NCBI GenBank assembly: GCA_017935675.1
Contig: JAGBHE010000093.1
Span: 1 to 64,000, forward strand
Length of the DNA stretch: 64,000 bases
Direction of reading: 5' to 3'
From: Clostridia bacterium
GTDB taxonomy: Bacteria; Bacillota; Clostridia; UBA1381
Part shown: in pieces, positions 33,665 through 41,267 of the stretch
How the letters are laid out: each line of letters opens with the position of its first letter
How positions within the stretch are numbered: the stretch's first letter is position 1
The notes under the pieces: generated by a model
The model's input: only the letters and a program-made list of their open reading frames with translations
What the model was told of the DNA's origin: nothing
Databases searched by the model: none
Translations under genes and position numbers: made by a program

Positions 33665-34567
33665 TTATCCCTTTATTGAACCTATCATTATCCCCTGTAC
33701 AAAATATTTCTGTACAAACGGATAGAAGCACCATACCGGCAAGCTTGCGGCAACTATAAGCGAATATTTAAGCAAATCCGCAATATTCTGCCTTTGCACA
33801 AGCTCCTCTCCCGTTGTTATCATATCGCCGTCAACCTTGAAGGATATAAGAATTTCACGCATTACAAGCTGCAGCGGAAACTTTTCCTGTGACGACAAAT
33901 ACAAATATGCGTTAAAGTATGAATTCCAGTGGCTTACCGCATAGAAAAGCACCAATACAGCAATAATCGGCTTTGAAAGCGGCAATGCAATCTGTGCAAA
34001 AAATCTGAAGTCGGAACAGCCGTCAATCATTCCGGCCTCTCTCAGACCGGCCGGTATATTCGTTGCAAAATATGTTCTTGCAATTATCATATTATAAACG
34101 GAAATTGCTCCGCTTATAATAAGAGAAAATCTTGTATCCAGCAGTCCCAAGTTCATCATCAGCAGATAATTCGGGATTATTCCTCCCGAAAACATCATCG
34201 TAAAGGTAAACAGCCCCATAAGCACGTTCCTTGCGGCAAAATCCGGACGTGAAAGAGGATATGCCGCCAGCATTGTCATGATTATGTTCACTATTGTTCC
34301 GACAAAGGTGTAAAAAATTGTGTTGGCATAGCCCGTAAGTATTTTATCGCTTGCAAAAAGTGCCTTATAGCCTTCAACGCTGAAATCAACAGGCCACAGA
34401 AAAACTCTGCCCGATACAACAGCCTCACCTGACGAAAACGATGATGCTATTATGTTCACTATCGGAACAAGAACCACGCCAAGAATAATTATCATGATTA
34501 CATTCACAACGGCATAGAACACCTTGTCAGACCTTGGTATTGCAACATTATTTTTTTGTTTATGCAT
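33665..34567 (-). CDS. Carbohydrate ABC transporter permease (LplC/YtcP type)
   Basis: A 300-aa inner-membrane permease with about six membrane helices. The ABC permease EAA-type loop is EAGMIDGCSDFRFFAQIALPLSKPI near residue 185, and the C-terminus VQKYFVQGIMIGSIKG is characteristic of the LplC/YtcP subgroup of CUT1 importers. It forms a pair with the permease encoded just upstream. No ATPase gene is present, as is usual for this subgroup, which shares an MsmX-type ATPase encoded elsewhere. Confidence 0.95.
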   Translation of the reverse strand: MHKQKNNVAIPRSDKVFYAVVNVIMIIILGVVLVPIVNIIASSFSSGEAVVSGRVFLWPVDFSVEGYKALFASDKILTGYANTIFYTFVGTIVNIIMTMLAAYPLSRPDFAARNVLMGLFTFTMMFSGGIIPNYLLMMNLGLLDTRFSLIISGAISVYNMIIARTYFATNIPAGLREAGMIDGCSDFRFFAQIALPLSKPIIAVLVLFYAVSHWNSYFNAYLYLSSQEKFPLQLVMREILISFKVDGDMITTGEELVQRQNIADLLKYSLIVAASLPVWCFYPFVQKYFVQGIMIGSIKG

Positions 34568-34582
34568 TTTATCAACCCTTCC

Positions 34583-35539
34583 TTACCACAAGCTTGTATC
34601 CGAAACTCTTTTTGAAATTCCGTTCACGACTACAAGTAAAATAAGGTTTATCACCGAATTGAACATACCTATTGCCGTACCGTACGAAAAATCTCCTCCG
34701 CCTGCTGAAAGTCCTGCCTTGTATGAATAGGTTGATATAACCTCACTTGTGCTTATATTCAGATTATTCTGCATAAGAAGCACCTTTTCAACACCTACAT
34801 TCATCATCTGTCCGGCATTCATTATAAGAAGTATAACCGCCGTGGGAACTATTGCCGGGAAGTCGATATACCATACTCTCTGTAATCTTGTTGTGCCGTC
34901 TATCAGCGCTGCCTCAGTCTGCTCCGAGTCAACATTGGACAGGGCGGCAAGATAAATTATGGAGGACCATCCCATGTTCTGCCAGATTCCCGACCAGACA
35001 TACATATGAACAAACGCCTTCGGTGACGCGTTTATATCCTGCATAAGCTGTCCTGTCATAAGGCTGTACAGATTTCCGAACATTCCGACTCTCGGGCTGA
35101 ACATCTGTATAAGCATTCCGACCATAACAACAGATGAGATAAAATGCGGAAGATAGGTTGCCATCTGTACTGTTTTTTTCAGAATCTTGTTCCGCATTGC
35201 ATTAAGTCCGAGAGCAAGTATTATCGGTATGGGAACACCAGCCGCCAAATTATAAAACGACAATACAAGCGTGTTCACAATAACATTGCCGAACTGCGGC
35301 GAATTGAAAAATCTTCTGAAGTGCTGCATTCCAGCCCAAGGGCTTCCCATTATTCCGAGAGCGGGATTGAATTTTCTGAATGCAATCTGCAATCCGTACA
35401 TGGGATAATACGCAAAAATTATTATGTAGATTACCGGCAAAATTATCATGACATAAAGCTGCCCGTTGCGTTCAAGCTCTCTTTTAATCCTGCCCGCAAA
35501 GCTGCGGGCAGGCGGTTTTAAAACTGTCTTTGATTTCAA
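34583..35539 (-). CDS. Carbohydrate ABC transporter permease (LplB/YteP type)
   Basis: A 318-aa permease with six predicted helices. LPVIYIIIFAYYPMYGLQIAFR near residue 35 and the EAA loop TEAALIDGTTRLQRVWYIDFPAI near residue 205 place it with LplB/YteP. It starts at TTG 35539, 8 nt after GGGGAG; it is 14 nt from the solute-binding protein gene and 15 nt from the second permease gene. Confidence 0.95.
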   Translation of the reverse strand: MKSKTVLKPPARSFAGRIKRELERNGQLYVMIILPVIYIIIFAYYPMYGLQIAFRKFNPALGIMGSPWAGMQHFRRFFNSPQFGNVIVNTLVLSFYNLAAGVPIPIILALGLNAMRNKILKKTVQMATYLPHFISSVVMVGMLIQMFSPRVGMFGNLYSLMTGQLMQDINASPKAFVHMYVWSGIWQNMGWSSIIYLAALSNVDSEQTEAALIDGTTRLQRVWYIDFPAIVPTAVILLIMNAGQMMNVGVEKVLLMQNNLNISTSEVISTYSYKAGLSAGGGDFSYGTAIGMFNSVINLILLVVVNGISKRVSDTSLW

Positions 35540-35553
35540 GGCTCATACTCCCC

Positions 35554-37215
35554 TTATTCATTACCTTCAAAACGGTCATAGCCGATCTGTGTCAGCTCAA
35601 GCATTCTTTCACAGCCCATGGATTTCAATTTTTCCTGCATACTGTTCCATCCGGACTCAAGCTCCTTTTGACCTGACATAATAGCCACAACCTCTGTTTC
35701 AACATAGGGCTTTATTTCACTTCTGAGAATAGCAAGCTCCTCGCTTTCCTCAGCAGTATTGAGCAGCTTGACAATAAGCTTTTCCGGTCCTTTTCCGATA
35801 TAAACCGAAAGTCCGTCAGCCTTATACTTCTCCGAGTCAAAGGGGTCTCCGCTCCAAGCCATGCCGTCTGCTATTTCGGCAAATCTGAATTCGGGACAGA
35901 ACTGTCCCCATGTAGAATTCTGCGCCTCTGAAAATACGGATTTCTTTGTAACTATAACAGGCTTTGCGCCTATGGCTTCAAAAAGAGCTTTGTCATTTTC
36001 GGTTGCCTTATCCCAATCCTGACCTTCAACACCGTAGCGGCTGAATATTGTAGCCTCCTCGCTCAGCATAAAATCAAGAAGTCTGAAAGCTGCAAGGGGA
36101 TGCTCACAGTATTTTGTTATCATTCCGCTTATTCCAGCGGTTACAGGCATTTTAAGAGCATATTCCACGCCGTCGGGACCCTTTAAAGGCGGAAGTGCAG
36201 CATACTCATACATTCTTTCCGGATTTGCGGAAAATACGCTGTCAGGCGAGCCTGTTACATGTATTCCTATTACGTTATCGGGCTGCTGAGCTATTGCCTT
36301 AAGAGTATTGTTATCCTGCGTAAATGACAATGTATCAAACAATCCTTCTTCAATAAGCGAATGTATGTACTCAAGTCCTTTTTTATACTCAGGCTGCGTA
36401 TAGTTTAACATGAGCTTGCCGTCATCACCGACAACAGCGCCGTATGCGCCGTCATGAGGCTCATATATAAAGGAATTCATAAGGAACTGATATGGCTTTG
36501 CTCCCCAGCCGTCCTTTGAACCGGTTATTCCGATTTCATCAGCTTTTCCGTTTCCGTTCGGGTCTTGTGTAACAAAAGCTCTTAATACCTCTTTCAGGTC
36601 ATCTGTCGTTTCCGGCATCTCAAGACCGAGCTTATCGAGCCATGTTTTATTGATCCATGCCTTTCTCGGATATCTGTTTCCCGTCTGTTCAACAACCTGA
36701 GGCATAAAATACCTGTGACCGTCAGCGGATACAAGCTGCTTTTCAATGTCGGGCTCCTGACTCTTTGTATAGATGTGGTCAAGCCAATAGCCGTAATTTT
36801 TCATATAATCCTCAAGATCAATGATTGTGCCCGTTCCGTTGCAGCCATACTTCATAAGCACATTGTCATCAAAGGAACGTCCTCCGAATATGATATCCGG
36901 AAGCTTTGTATTTGACGCAAGCATAATCTGTATTTTATTCTGATAATCTGCAAGAACTTCAAATTCAAGATTGATTCCCGTCTTTTCCTCAAGAAACTTT
37001 GTGTATTCGTTCGTTTCATAATCCTTAATCATTGAGCTTGACGGAACTGCCAGTCTCAGCGTTATCTGATCCTTGACAACAGGCAACTCACCGGGAGCCG
37101 TTACATTCGGGTCATCAACCACCACAACCGTATCTGCCGTTTTTTGCTTTCCGCAGCCGGATGCTGCTCCCAATGCTATGGCAAGCGCTGCGGCTAATGC
37201 TGTAATTTTTTTCAC
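35554..37215 (-). CDS. Extracellular solute-binding lipoprotein (LplA type)
   Basis: A 553-aa lipoprotein: a signal peptide with lipobox-like GAASGC, where Cys21 is the lipid anchor, then the mature binding protein (PVVKDQITLRLAVPSSSMIKDYETNEYTKFLEEKTG). The large size is typical of binding proteins paired with LplB/LplC permeases that import oligosaccharides or uronate-containing sugars. It is first in the operon with a strong ribosome site (GGGAGGT) and a well-formed promoter. The substrate is inferred to be the breakdown product of the GH10 enzyme. Confidence 0.95.
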   Translation of the reverse strand: MKKITALAAALAIALGAASGCGKQKTADTVVVVDDPNVTAPGELPVVKDQITLRLAVPSSSMIKDYETNEYTKFLEEKTGINLEFEVLADYQNKIQIMLASNTKLPDIIFGGRSFDDNVLMKYGCNGTGTIIDLEDYMKNYGYWLDHIYTKSQEPDIEKQLVSADGHRYFMPQVVEQTGNRYPRKAWINKTWLDKLGLEMPETTDDLKEVLRAFVTQDPNGNGKADEIGITGSKDGWGAKPYQFLMNSFIYEPHDGAYGAVVGDDGKLMLNYTQPEYKKGLEYIHSLIEEGLFDTLSFTQDNNTLKAIAQQPDNVIGIHVTGSPDSVFSANPERMYEYAALPPLKGPDGVEYALKMPVTAGISGMITKYCEHPLAAFRLLDFMLSEEATIFSRYGVEGQDWDKATENDKALFEAIGAKPVIVTKKSVFSEAQNSTWGQFCPEFRFAEIADGMAWSGDPFDSEKYKADGLSVYIGKGPEKLIVKLLNTAEESEELAILRSEIKPYVETEVVAIMSGQKELESGWNSMQEKLKSMGCERMLELTQIGYDRFEGNE

Positions 37216-37249
37216 AATAATACCTCCCTGAAAATTTTATTATGCTGTT

Positions 37250-37278
37250 ATTATATATTATCATCGCGATTTTTTCAA
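37250..37278 (-). promoter_or_regulatory. Promoter of the transporter-surface protein operon
   Basis: On the minus strand, TTGAAA (37273-37278), a 17-nt spacer and TATAAT (37250-37255). Genes from 37215 down to 20612 all lie on the same strand with gaps of at most 33 nt and no strong terminator, so this may drive the transporter and all five secreted proteins. Confidence 0.8.
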
Positions 37279-37293
37279 TCCCTCATTAATGTT

Positions 37294-37309
37294 CAAAAGA
37301 CCTCTTTTG
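37294..37309. promoter_or_regulatory. 16-bp palindrome upstream of the operon promoter
   Basis: CAAAAGA (37294-37300), CC, TCTTTTG (37303-37309): 7-bp arms separated by 2 bp. It is centred about 24 bp upstream of the -35 box, an activator-type position, and is a candidate operator for YesN or another regulator. It could also be a hairpin on RNA. Confidence 0.5.
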
Positions 37310-37330
37310 CACCACTATTTTGCGACCCGC

Positions 37331-37366
37331 AAAAAAAAGCGCAAAAGGGTTTTACCCCCTCCGCGC
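37331..37366 (-). terminator. Terminator of the small membrane protein gene
   Basis: On the minus strand, a GCGC...GCGC stem enclosing GGG...CCC with G-T pairs overlaps the stop codon and is followed by eight T (37331-37338). It insulates this gene from the transporter operon downstream. Confidence 0.6.
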
Positions 37367-37762
37367 AAGCTGTACATCAGTCAAAAAGCTGTGCACCCTC
37401 TCGAAAATAAGACCGACTGAAAACCACACCGGCGCGTAATCAAGCCTTATAAGCCCGAAAAGCGCAAAGGTACCGTCATACTCCCAGGGATGAATATCAA
37501 ACAGCGCAAGCAGCGCACCGCTTGTAAGCTCTGCCGCAAAAATAAGGTACATCCATATCAATCCGCGTTCATACCATCTCTTGTCCTTGATTTTATTATG
37601 GATAAATTCAAACCCTATTCCGGATAAGCCGTATATGACAAACATCCATACCGATGTATGACCCATCATATTCAAGTCGCCCTTTAAAAGTGAGCCGAGC
37701 CCGGTCCAGAAAACTTCAAGATTCCAGCCGAGAAGTCCGTAAATAATTAATCTGAATATCAT
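37352..37762 (-). CDS. Putative ABC-transporter type IV family membrane protein
   Basis: A 136-aa protein with about four membrane helices and the pattern FRLIIYGLLGWNLEVFWTGL ... HTSVWMFVIYGLSGIGFEFIHN ... YERGLIWMYLIFAAEL, which I associate with the small CmpB-like membrane family (PF06541). Its function is unknown. The ribosome site upstream is weak. It is divergent from the phosphodiesterase gene and not obviously part of the sugar operon. Confidence 0.7.
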   Translation of the reverse strand: MIFRLIIYGLLGWNLEVFWTGLGSLLKGDLNMMGHTSVWMFVIYGLSGIGFEFIHNKIKDKRWYERGLIWMYLIFAAELTSGALLALFDIHPWEYDGTFALFGLIRLDYAPVWFSVGLIFERVHSFLTDVQLARRG

Positions 37763-37815
37763 AGCTTTAATATTATTACCGGAATATCAAAATTTAGTAC
37801 CGTTTTTTAAACAAA

Positions 37816-37827
37816 ATTGTTAACAAT
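37816..37827. promoter_or_regulatory. Perfect 12-bp palindrome between divergent genes
   Basis: ATTGTTAACAAT reads the same on both strands. It lies about 40 bp upstream of the extended -10 box of the phosphodiesterase gene and about 54 bp upstream of the divergent membrane protein gene, a natural place for an operator. Confidence 0.45.
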
Positions 37828-37865
37828 ATTTTTACAAGATATATATTTATTTATATAAAAGACTA

Positions 37866-37874
37866 TGGTATAAT
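37866..37874 (+). promoter_or_regulatory. Extended -10 promoter of the phosphodiesterase gene
   Basis: TATAAT (37869-37874) preceded by TGG. It shares the TATGGTATAAT core with the promoters near 154 and 20576. Confidence 0.65.
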
Positions 37875-37928
37875 TTTCATGCTTTAAGCATAATTCACAG
37901 CAAATTACTGTTGAAAGGATAACTATAT

Positions 37929-38387
37929 ATGAAGATACTCGTTTTTTCCGACACACACGGCAGCTTTATGCATGCAATTGATATAATTAATAACACCGAC
38001 AGAGTTGACGCGGTAATTCATTGCGGAGATATGCTTCATGACTGCATTGAAATAGAAAAGGCAATTCCCGAGGCAATTCCGTTTTATTATGTATGCGGAA
38101 ACAATGATTTAAGCTTTGATACGCCGCGTGATTTAAGCATTGAACTGGGCGGTAAAAAAATATTCATCACCCACGGTCATCTGTACGGCGTCCGCCGCGG
38201 CACGGAAATGCTGAAAAATAAAATATATGAAGGCTTTGACATTGTTCTTTACGGTCATACACATCAGAAAAACATTGAGTACTGCAAAAACGGTATCATT
38301 TTGAATCCCGGTTCAATGTCATTCTACGCAAATAACTACGCTGTGATTGAAATTGAAAACGGCGCTGTGCGAGCAAAGCTTATGTAA
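37929..38387 (+). CDS. yfcE: YfcE-family metallophosphodiesterase
   Basis: A 152-aa calcineurin-like phosphoesterase. Metal ligands appear in order: VFSDTHG (D8, H10), IHCGDM (D33), CGNND (N58), THGH (H76 and H78 region) and YGHTHQ. This is the MJ0936/YfcE subgroup, active on phosphodiester bonds; the physiological substrate is unknown. ATG start after GAAAGGA. Monocistronic, ending in a strong hairpin. Confidence 0.93.
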   Translation: MKILVFSDTHGSFMHAIDIINNTDRVDAVIHCGDMLHDCIEIEKAIPEAIPFYYVCGNNDLSFDTPRDLSIELGGKKIFITHGHLYGVRRGTEMLKNKIYEGFDIVLYGHTHQKNIEYCKNGIILNPGSMSFYANNYAVIEIENGAVRAKLM

Positions 38388-38403
38388 TAAATAATTTGCA
38401 TAA

Positions 38404-38455
38404 AGGTCCGGATTGTTATACCGAAAAATGCGGTAACAACGGACCTGTTTTGTAT
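38404..38455 (+). terminator. Terminator after the phosphodiesterase gene
   Basis: Outer stem AGGTCCG (38404-38410) with CGGACCT (38440-38446), inner stem TTGTTA/ACCG with CGGTAACAA, then GTTTTG. A long hairpin and a modest T-run. Confidence 0.8.
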
Positions 38456-38483
38456 TAATGTGAAAGTTTTTTTGTGAATTTGC

Positions 38484-38512
38484 TTGAAATTGCTTTTTAT
38501 TAATGATATAAT
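38484..38512 (+). promoter_or_regulatory. Sigma-A promoter of the 821-aa secreted protein gene
   Basis: TTGAAA (38484-38489), a 17-nt spacer and TATAAT (38507-38512). The -10 region is repeated 102 bp downstream (see the repeat at 38503-38615). Confidence 0.8.
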
Positions 38513-38615
38513 AATTACAATTAATGAACAAAATCCTGACGGATTTTGAACCGTTGTAATTATTGTATCGGTGTGAAGCAAAGCCGATTGGCGGCTTTGC
38601 ACTTATGATATAATA
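38503..38615 (+). repeat. Hairpin-rich insert flanked by 11-bp direct repeats of a -10 region
   Basis: ATGATATAATA occurs at 38503-38513 and 38605-38615. Between them are an 11-bp stem (38510-38520 with 38554-38564) enclosing an 8-bp hairpin (38529-38536 with 38541-38548), and a separate 9-bp hairpin (38578-38586 with 38592-38600). The downstream copy also has TG one base before TATAAT (38609-38614), making a second possible promoter. This could be a small palindromic element with target duplication, or a structured leader with tandem promoters. Confidence 0.6.
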
Positions 38616-38659
38616 TATTAAAACCCAATTAAAATTTTCCGGAAAGGAATTGTGCATAA

Positions 38660-41125
38660 ATGAAAAAAGCAATATTTGTACTTATTTTTATGGTCTGCGC
38701 CGGCTTCTCCGTTCAGGCTGAGGACAGAAATGATCTTAATTTTACACCTGTCGGAGGCGGAAGCTATATATACTGCAACAACAGCGAGGGAATTTTAAAC
38801 ACCGACCTTGCGGATAATACATACGGCGCGCCGTCATATATTATGAACAATGACGGACTTATGCCCGGCAAATACGAAATATACCTCACGCATTTCAATA
38901 TGACAACAACCGACCTTCCTGACGGTACGAAAGGTCCGGGTCCGGATATTGTTCTCGACGTTGTCTTTACTGCGGCTGAGGACAGCACCATTATAATCAA
39001 CCGCTCTTCCTGTGAGGTACCGGAAAGCAGGGTATATTACAAAGGTGGGATAAGAGGCGCGGTTGAAAGCGAGTGGTCAGCTCTTTTCGGAGCTGCGGAT
39101 ATCCTCGGCGAAGATATATGCGAGCTTCATACTGGGCGGGTATATAAAAGCCGCGAAATCGAGCCGGTCACAGTTCATCTGAAAAAAGGCGATGAGTTTT
39201 TTTTAAGCAGCTTCACGGATAATTACCGAAGCGTTCCCTTTCCGAAGCACGTATTTTTAGCTTCGCTTTTTGAAATAAGCTCAGGTAAAATAAATGCAGG
39301 TGTTATTGCTCTTAAGGCAAAGGACGATATTTTTGACAGAAGCTCCTTTGTCCGCGGGGCGGCGTTCGGAGCATATAAGCGTGACAGAACGCAAAAGGGC
39401 ATTGCGGACAGTCTTCCCGAATCAGAATGTACGCTCTCCTTTACCGTTGACGACGAAACCGAGGACGGTGCATATCTTCCCGTTACGGTTCACAATCAGT
39501 ATACAGATGCAAATCTGTGCTATGAATGGTGTACCCATCTGAATCCTCAGGATGATATTTATTCAAAAACAAAAACCGCCGAATCGGATATGCTTACATA
39601 CCGTTACAAGGATCCCTCCAAGCTCAGCTTTTACGGAAGTGCTGTGCCTGACGAGGAAAAGGATGATGTATGGGTATTCAACCCCTTCCGCAGCGATACT
39701 AAGGAATATGTGGGAGAACGTTCCGGCTACACCGCAGAAAACTACATTCCAAACTATCCCCTTTCTCCGGAGAGGGACAACAGCGGCTTTGCATGCAGCA
39801 TGGGAAACTACGGCGTATTTGCCACATATAATATCACAGTCAACAACGAGGGAGCAAGGGACAGGTATTTCAATTATCTTGTTACAACCACCGCAAACGT
39901 TGTTGTGCGTGCCGCCGATTCAAAAAACAAAACAATCGGCTCCGTAACATCAAAAAATTCCTCCTTTACTCAATCAACAGATACAATGGCGTGTATAAAA
40001 CTGCCGAAAAACAAAAAAACGACATTTTCCGTATCGGTTATGCTGCCGCCGCAGAACTTCGGCGGAATACGCCAGTCCTTTATGATTTCAGACAAATATC
40101 AGCCCCTTGATTACAGCAAGGATTCAAATGTGTATCCTGTTTTATCGGACAGCGTCTACCCGGCTGCCGCGCTTATGAAAAAGTCGGACATGCAAACAAA
40201 AAGGCGGTTTGAAGGCACCGAAAAAAACCTTGATGTCGTAAAAACAGATTTCGGTTATGCCGCGGTATATAACACTGTTTCCGGTCAGCCGAACTATTAC
40301 GCGTCAAATTGGTCCGGCTTCTGCAAGGTATTTCTCTTTAATAAGCGGTTTGAGCTTATCAAGCAGTATTCACTTTCAAGTCCGCCTGTTGAAATAGGAT
40401 ATGCAAACAAAAAAATATATGTTAAAACAGCAAGAAACGGCATACTTCAAATGTCGGATACACTGCCGCCGCTAAGTACCGCATTTGTAAACATTCCCAG
40501 GCAAACCATGCGCGGCTGCTCGGTTGTTCAGTCAGAAAACGGATTTTCTCTTTCCTTTGACGGAGAAAACTACTATAAAATTAAGTTTCAATCGAAAGCA
40601 CCGGAATTTGTTGAGCAGTCTGACGGTTACGTTTATTACTGCGACGGGAACAAAGCCGGAATTTCAGCTGACGGAATATACTTCTCGTCTGTTGAAAGCT
40701 CTGAGGATATAACCTCCGTAAAAACAGAAAAAGGCATTCTTACATGCAGTGACGGTTCAAAGCTTGTTCCGTTTTCAAAGGAAACACCTATCGTCCGTCT
40801 CGGCGACAGCTATCTTGCCTTTGATTCTCCTCCTGTAATAATAAACGACAGGACAATGGTTCCCATGCGCTTTATATTTGAATGCTACGGCATGGACGTA
40901 ACCTGGGACAGCATAGGACGCCGCGCCGCCGCCCGCAAAGGAGATACATCTCTCATATTTACTGTCGGTCAGAAAACCGTCAGCGTAAACGGTGAAGAAA
41001 CGGAAAGCGATACGGAAAGCATGATTATAGCGGACAGAACATACATTCCCCTCCGTTTTCTCAGCGAAACCCTTGGATATTCCGTAGACTGGGACGCAGA
41101 TAACAGAGTTATTTCGATAAATTAG
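38660..41125 (+). CDS. Orphan secreted protein with C-terminal copper-amine-oxidase-like domain
   Basis: An 821-aa protein with a signal peptide (cleavage near VQA-ED, residue 20). The N-terminal roughly 700 residues are beta-rich and I do not recognise them; a segment around 500-700 reads like a small beta-propeller or repeat (FGYAAVYNTVSGQPNY, FCKVFLFNKRFELIKQY). The last roughly 105 residues are a clear Cu-amine-oxidase N-like domain (PPVIINDRTMVPMRFIFECYGMDVTW ... IIADRTYIPLRFLSETLGYSVDWD), despite the name usually a cell-surface module without copper. The GH10 protein carries a related domain at its N-terminus. It has its own promoter. Confidence 0.85.
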   Translation: MKKAIFVLIFMVCAGFSVQAEDRNDLNFTPVGGGSYIYCNNSEGILNTDLADNTYGAPSYIMNNDGLMPGKYEIYLTHFNMTTTDLPDGTKGPGPDIVLDVVFTAAEDSTIIINRSSCEVPESRVYYKGGIRGAVESEWSALFGAADILGEDICELHTGRVYKSREIEPVTVHLKKGDEFFLSSFTDNYRSVPFPKHVFLASLFEISSGKINAGVIALKAKDDIFDRSSFVRGAAFGAYKRDRTQKGIADSLPESECTLSFTVDDETEDGAYLPVTVHNQYTDANLCYEWCTHLNPQDDIYSKTKTAESDMLTYRYKDPSKLSFYGSAVPDEEKDDVWVFNPFRSDTKEYVGERSGYTAENYIPNYPLSPERDNSGFACSMGNYGVFATYNITVNNEGARDRYFNYLVTTTANVVVRAADSKNKTIGSVTSKNSSFTQSTDTMACIKLPKNKKTTFSVSVMLPPQNFGGIRQSFMISDKYQPLDYSKDSNVYPVLSDSVYPAAALMKKSDMQTKRRFEGTEKNLDVVKTDFGYAAVYNTVSGQPNYYASNWSGFCKVFLFNKRFELIKQYSLSSPPVEIGYANKKIYVKTARNGILQMSDTLPPLSTAFVNIPRQTMRGCSVVQSENGFSLSFDGENYYKIKFQSKAPEFVEQSDGYVYYCDGNKAGISADGIYFSSVESSEDITSVKTEKGILTCSDGSKLVPFSKETPIVRLGDSYLAFDSPPVIINDRTMVPMRFIFECYGMDVTWDSIGRRAAARKGDTSLIFTVGQKTVSVNGEETESDTESMIIADRTYIPLRFLSETLGYSVDWDADNRVISIN

Positions 41126-41154
41126 TGAATTTATCCAAAACAGAACCTGCACTG

Positions 41155-41174
41155 CGGAGAAAATTCTTCGTTTT
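41155..41174 (+). terminator. Weak terminator after the 821-aa protein gene
   Basis: A 6-7 bp stem (CGGAGAA with TTCTTCG, one G-T pair) with a very small loop, followed by TTTT. Confidence 0.45.
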
Positions 41175-41177
41175 AAT

Positions 41178-41187
41178 GTGATATCAC
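41178..41187. promoter_or_regulatory. 10-bp palindrome upstream of the his promoter
   Basis: GTGATATCAC is a perfect palindrome ending 13 bp before the -35 box. It is a candidate operator for the histidine operon; no regulator gene is next to it. Confidence 0.4.
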
Positions 41188-41200
41188 TTTAATATTTTAC

Positions 41201-41229
41201 TTGACTAAAGCGATAAAGTATGCTATAAT
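41201..41229 (+). promoter_or_regulatory. Promoter of the histidine operon
   Basis: TTGACT (41201-41206), a 17-nt spacer and TATAAT (41224-41229). The leader is only about 32 nt, too short for a T-box or peptide attenuator. Confidence 0.85.
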
Positions 41230-41267
41230 ATTATCAGCAAATTAATATACCGGAAAGGATTTAGCCG

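Noticed and set aside
41126-41267. T-box or histidine attenuator upstream of hisZ
   Set aside because: The promoter leaves only about 32 nt of leader and no T-box motif or His codon run is present.
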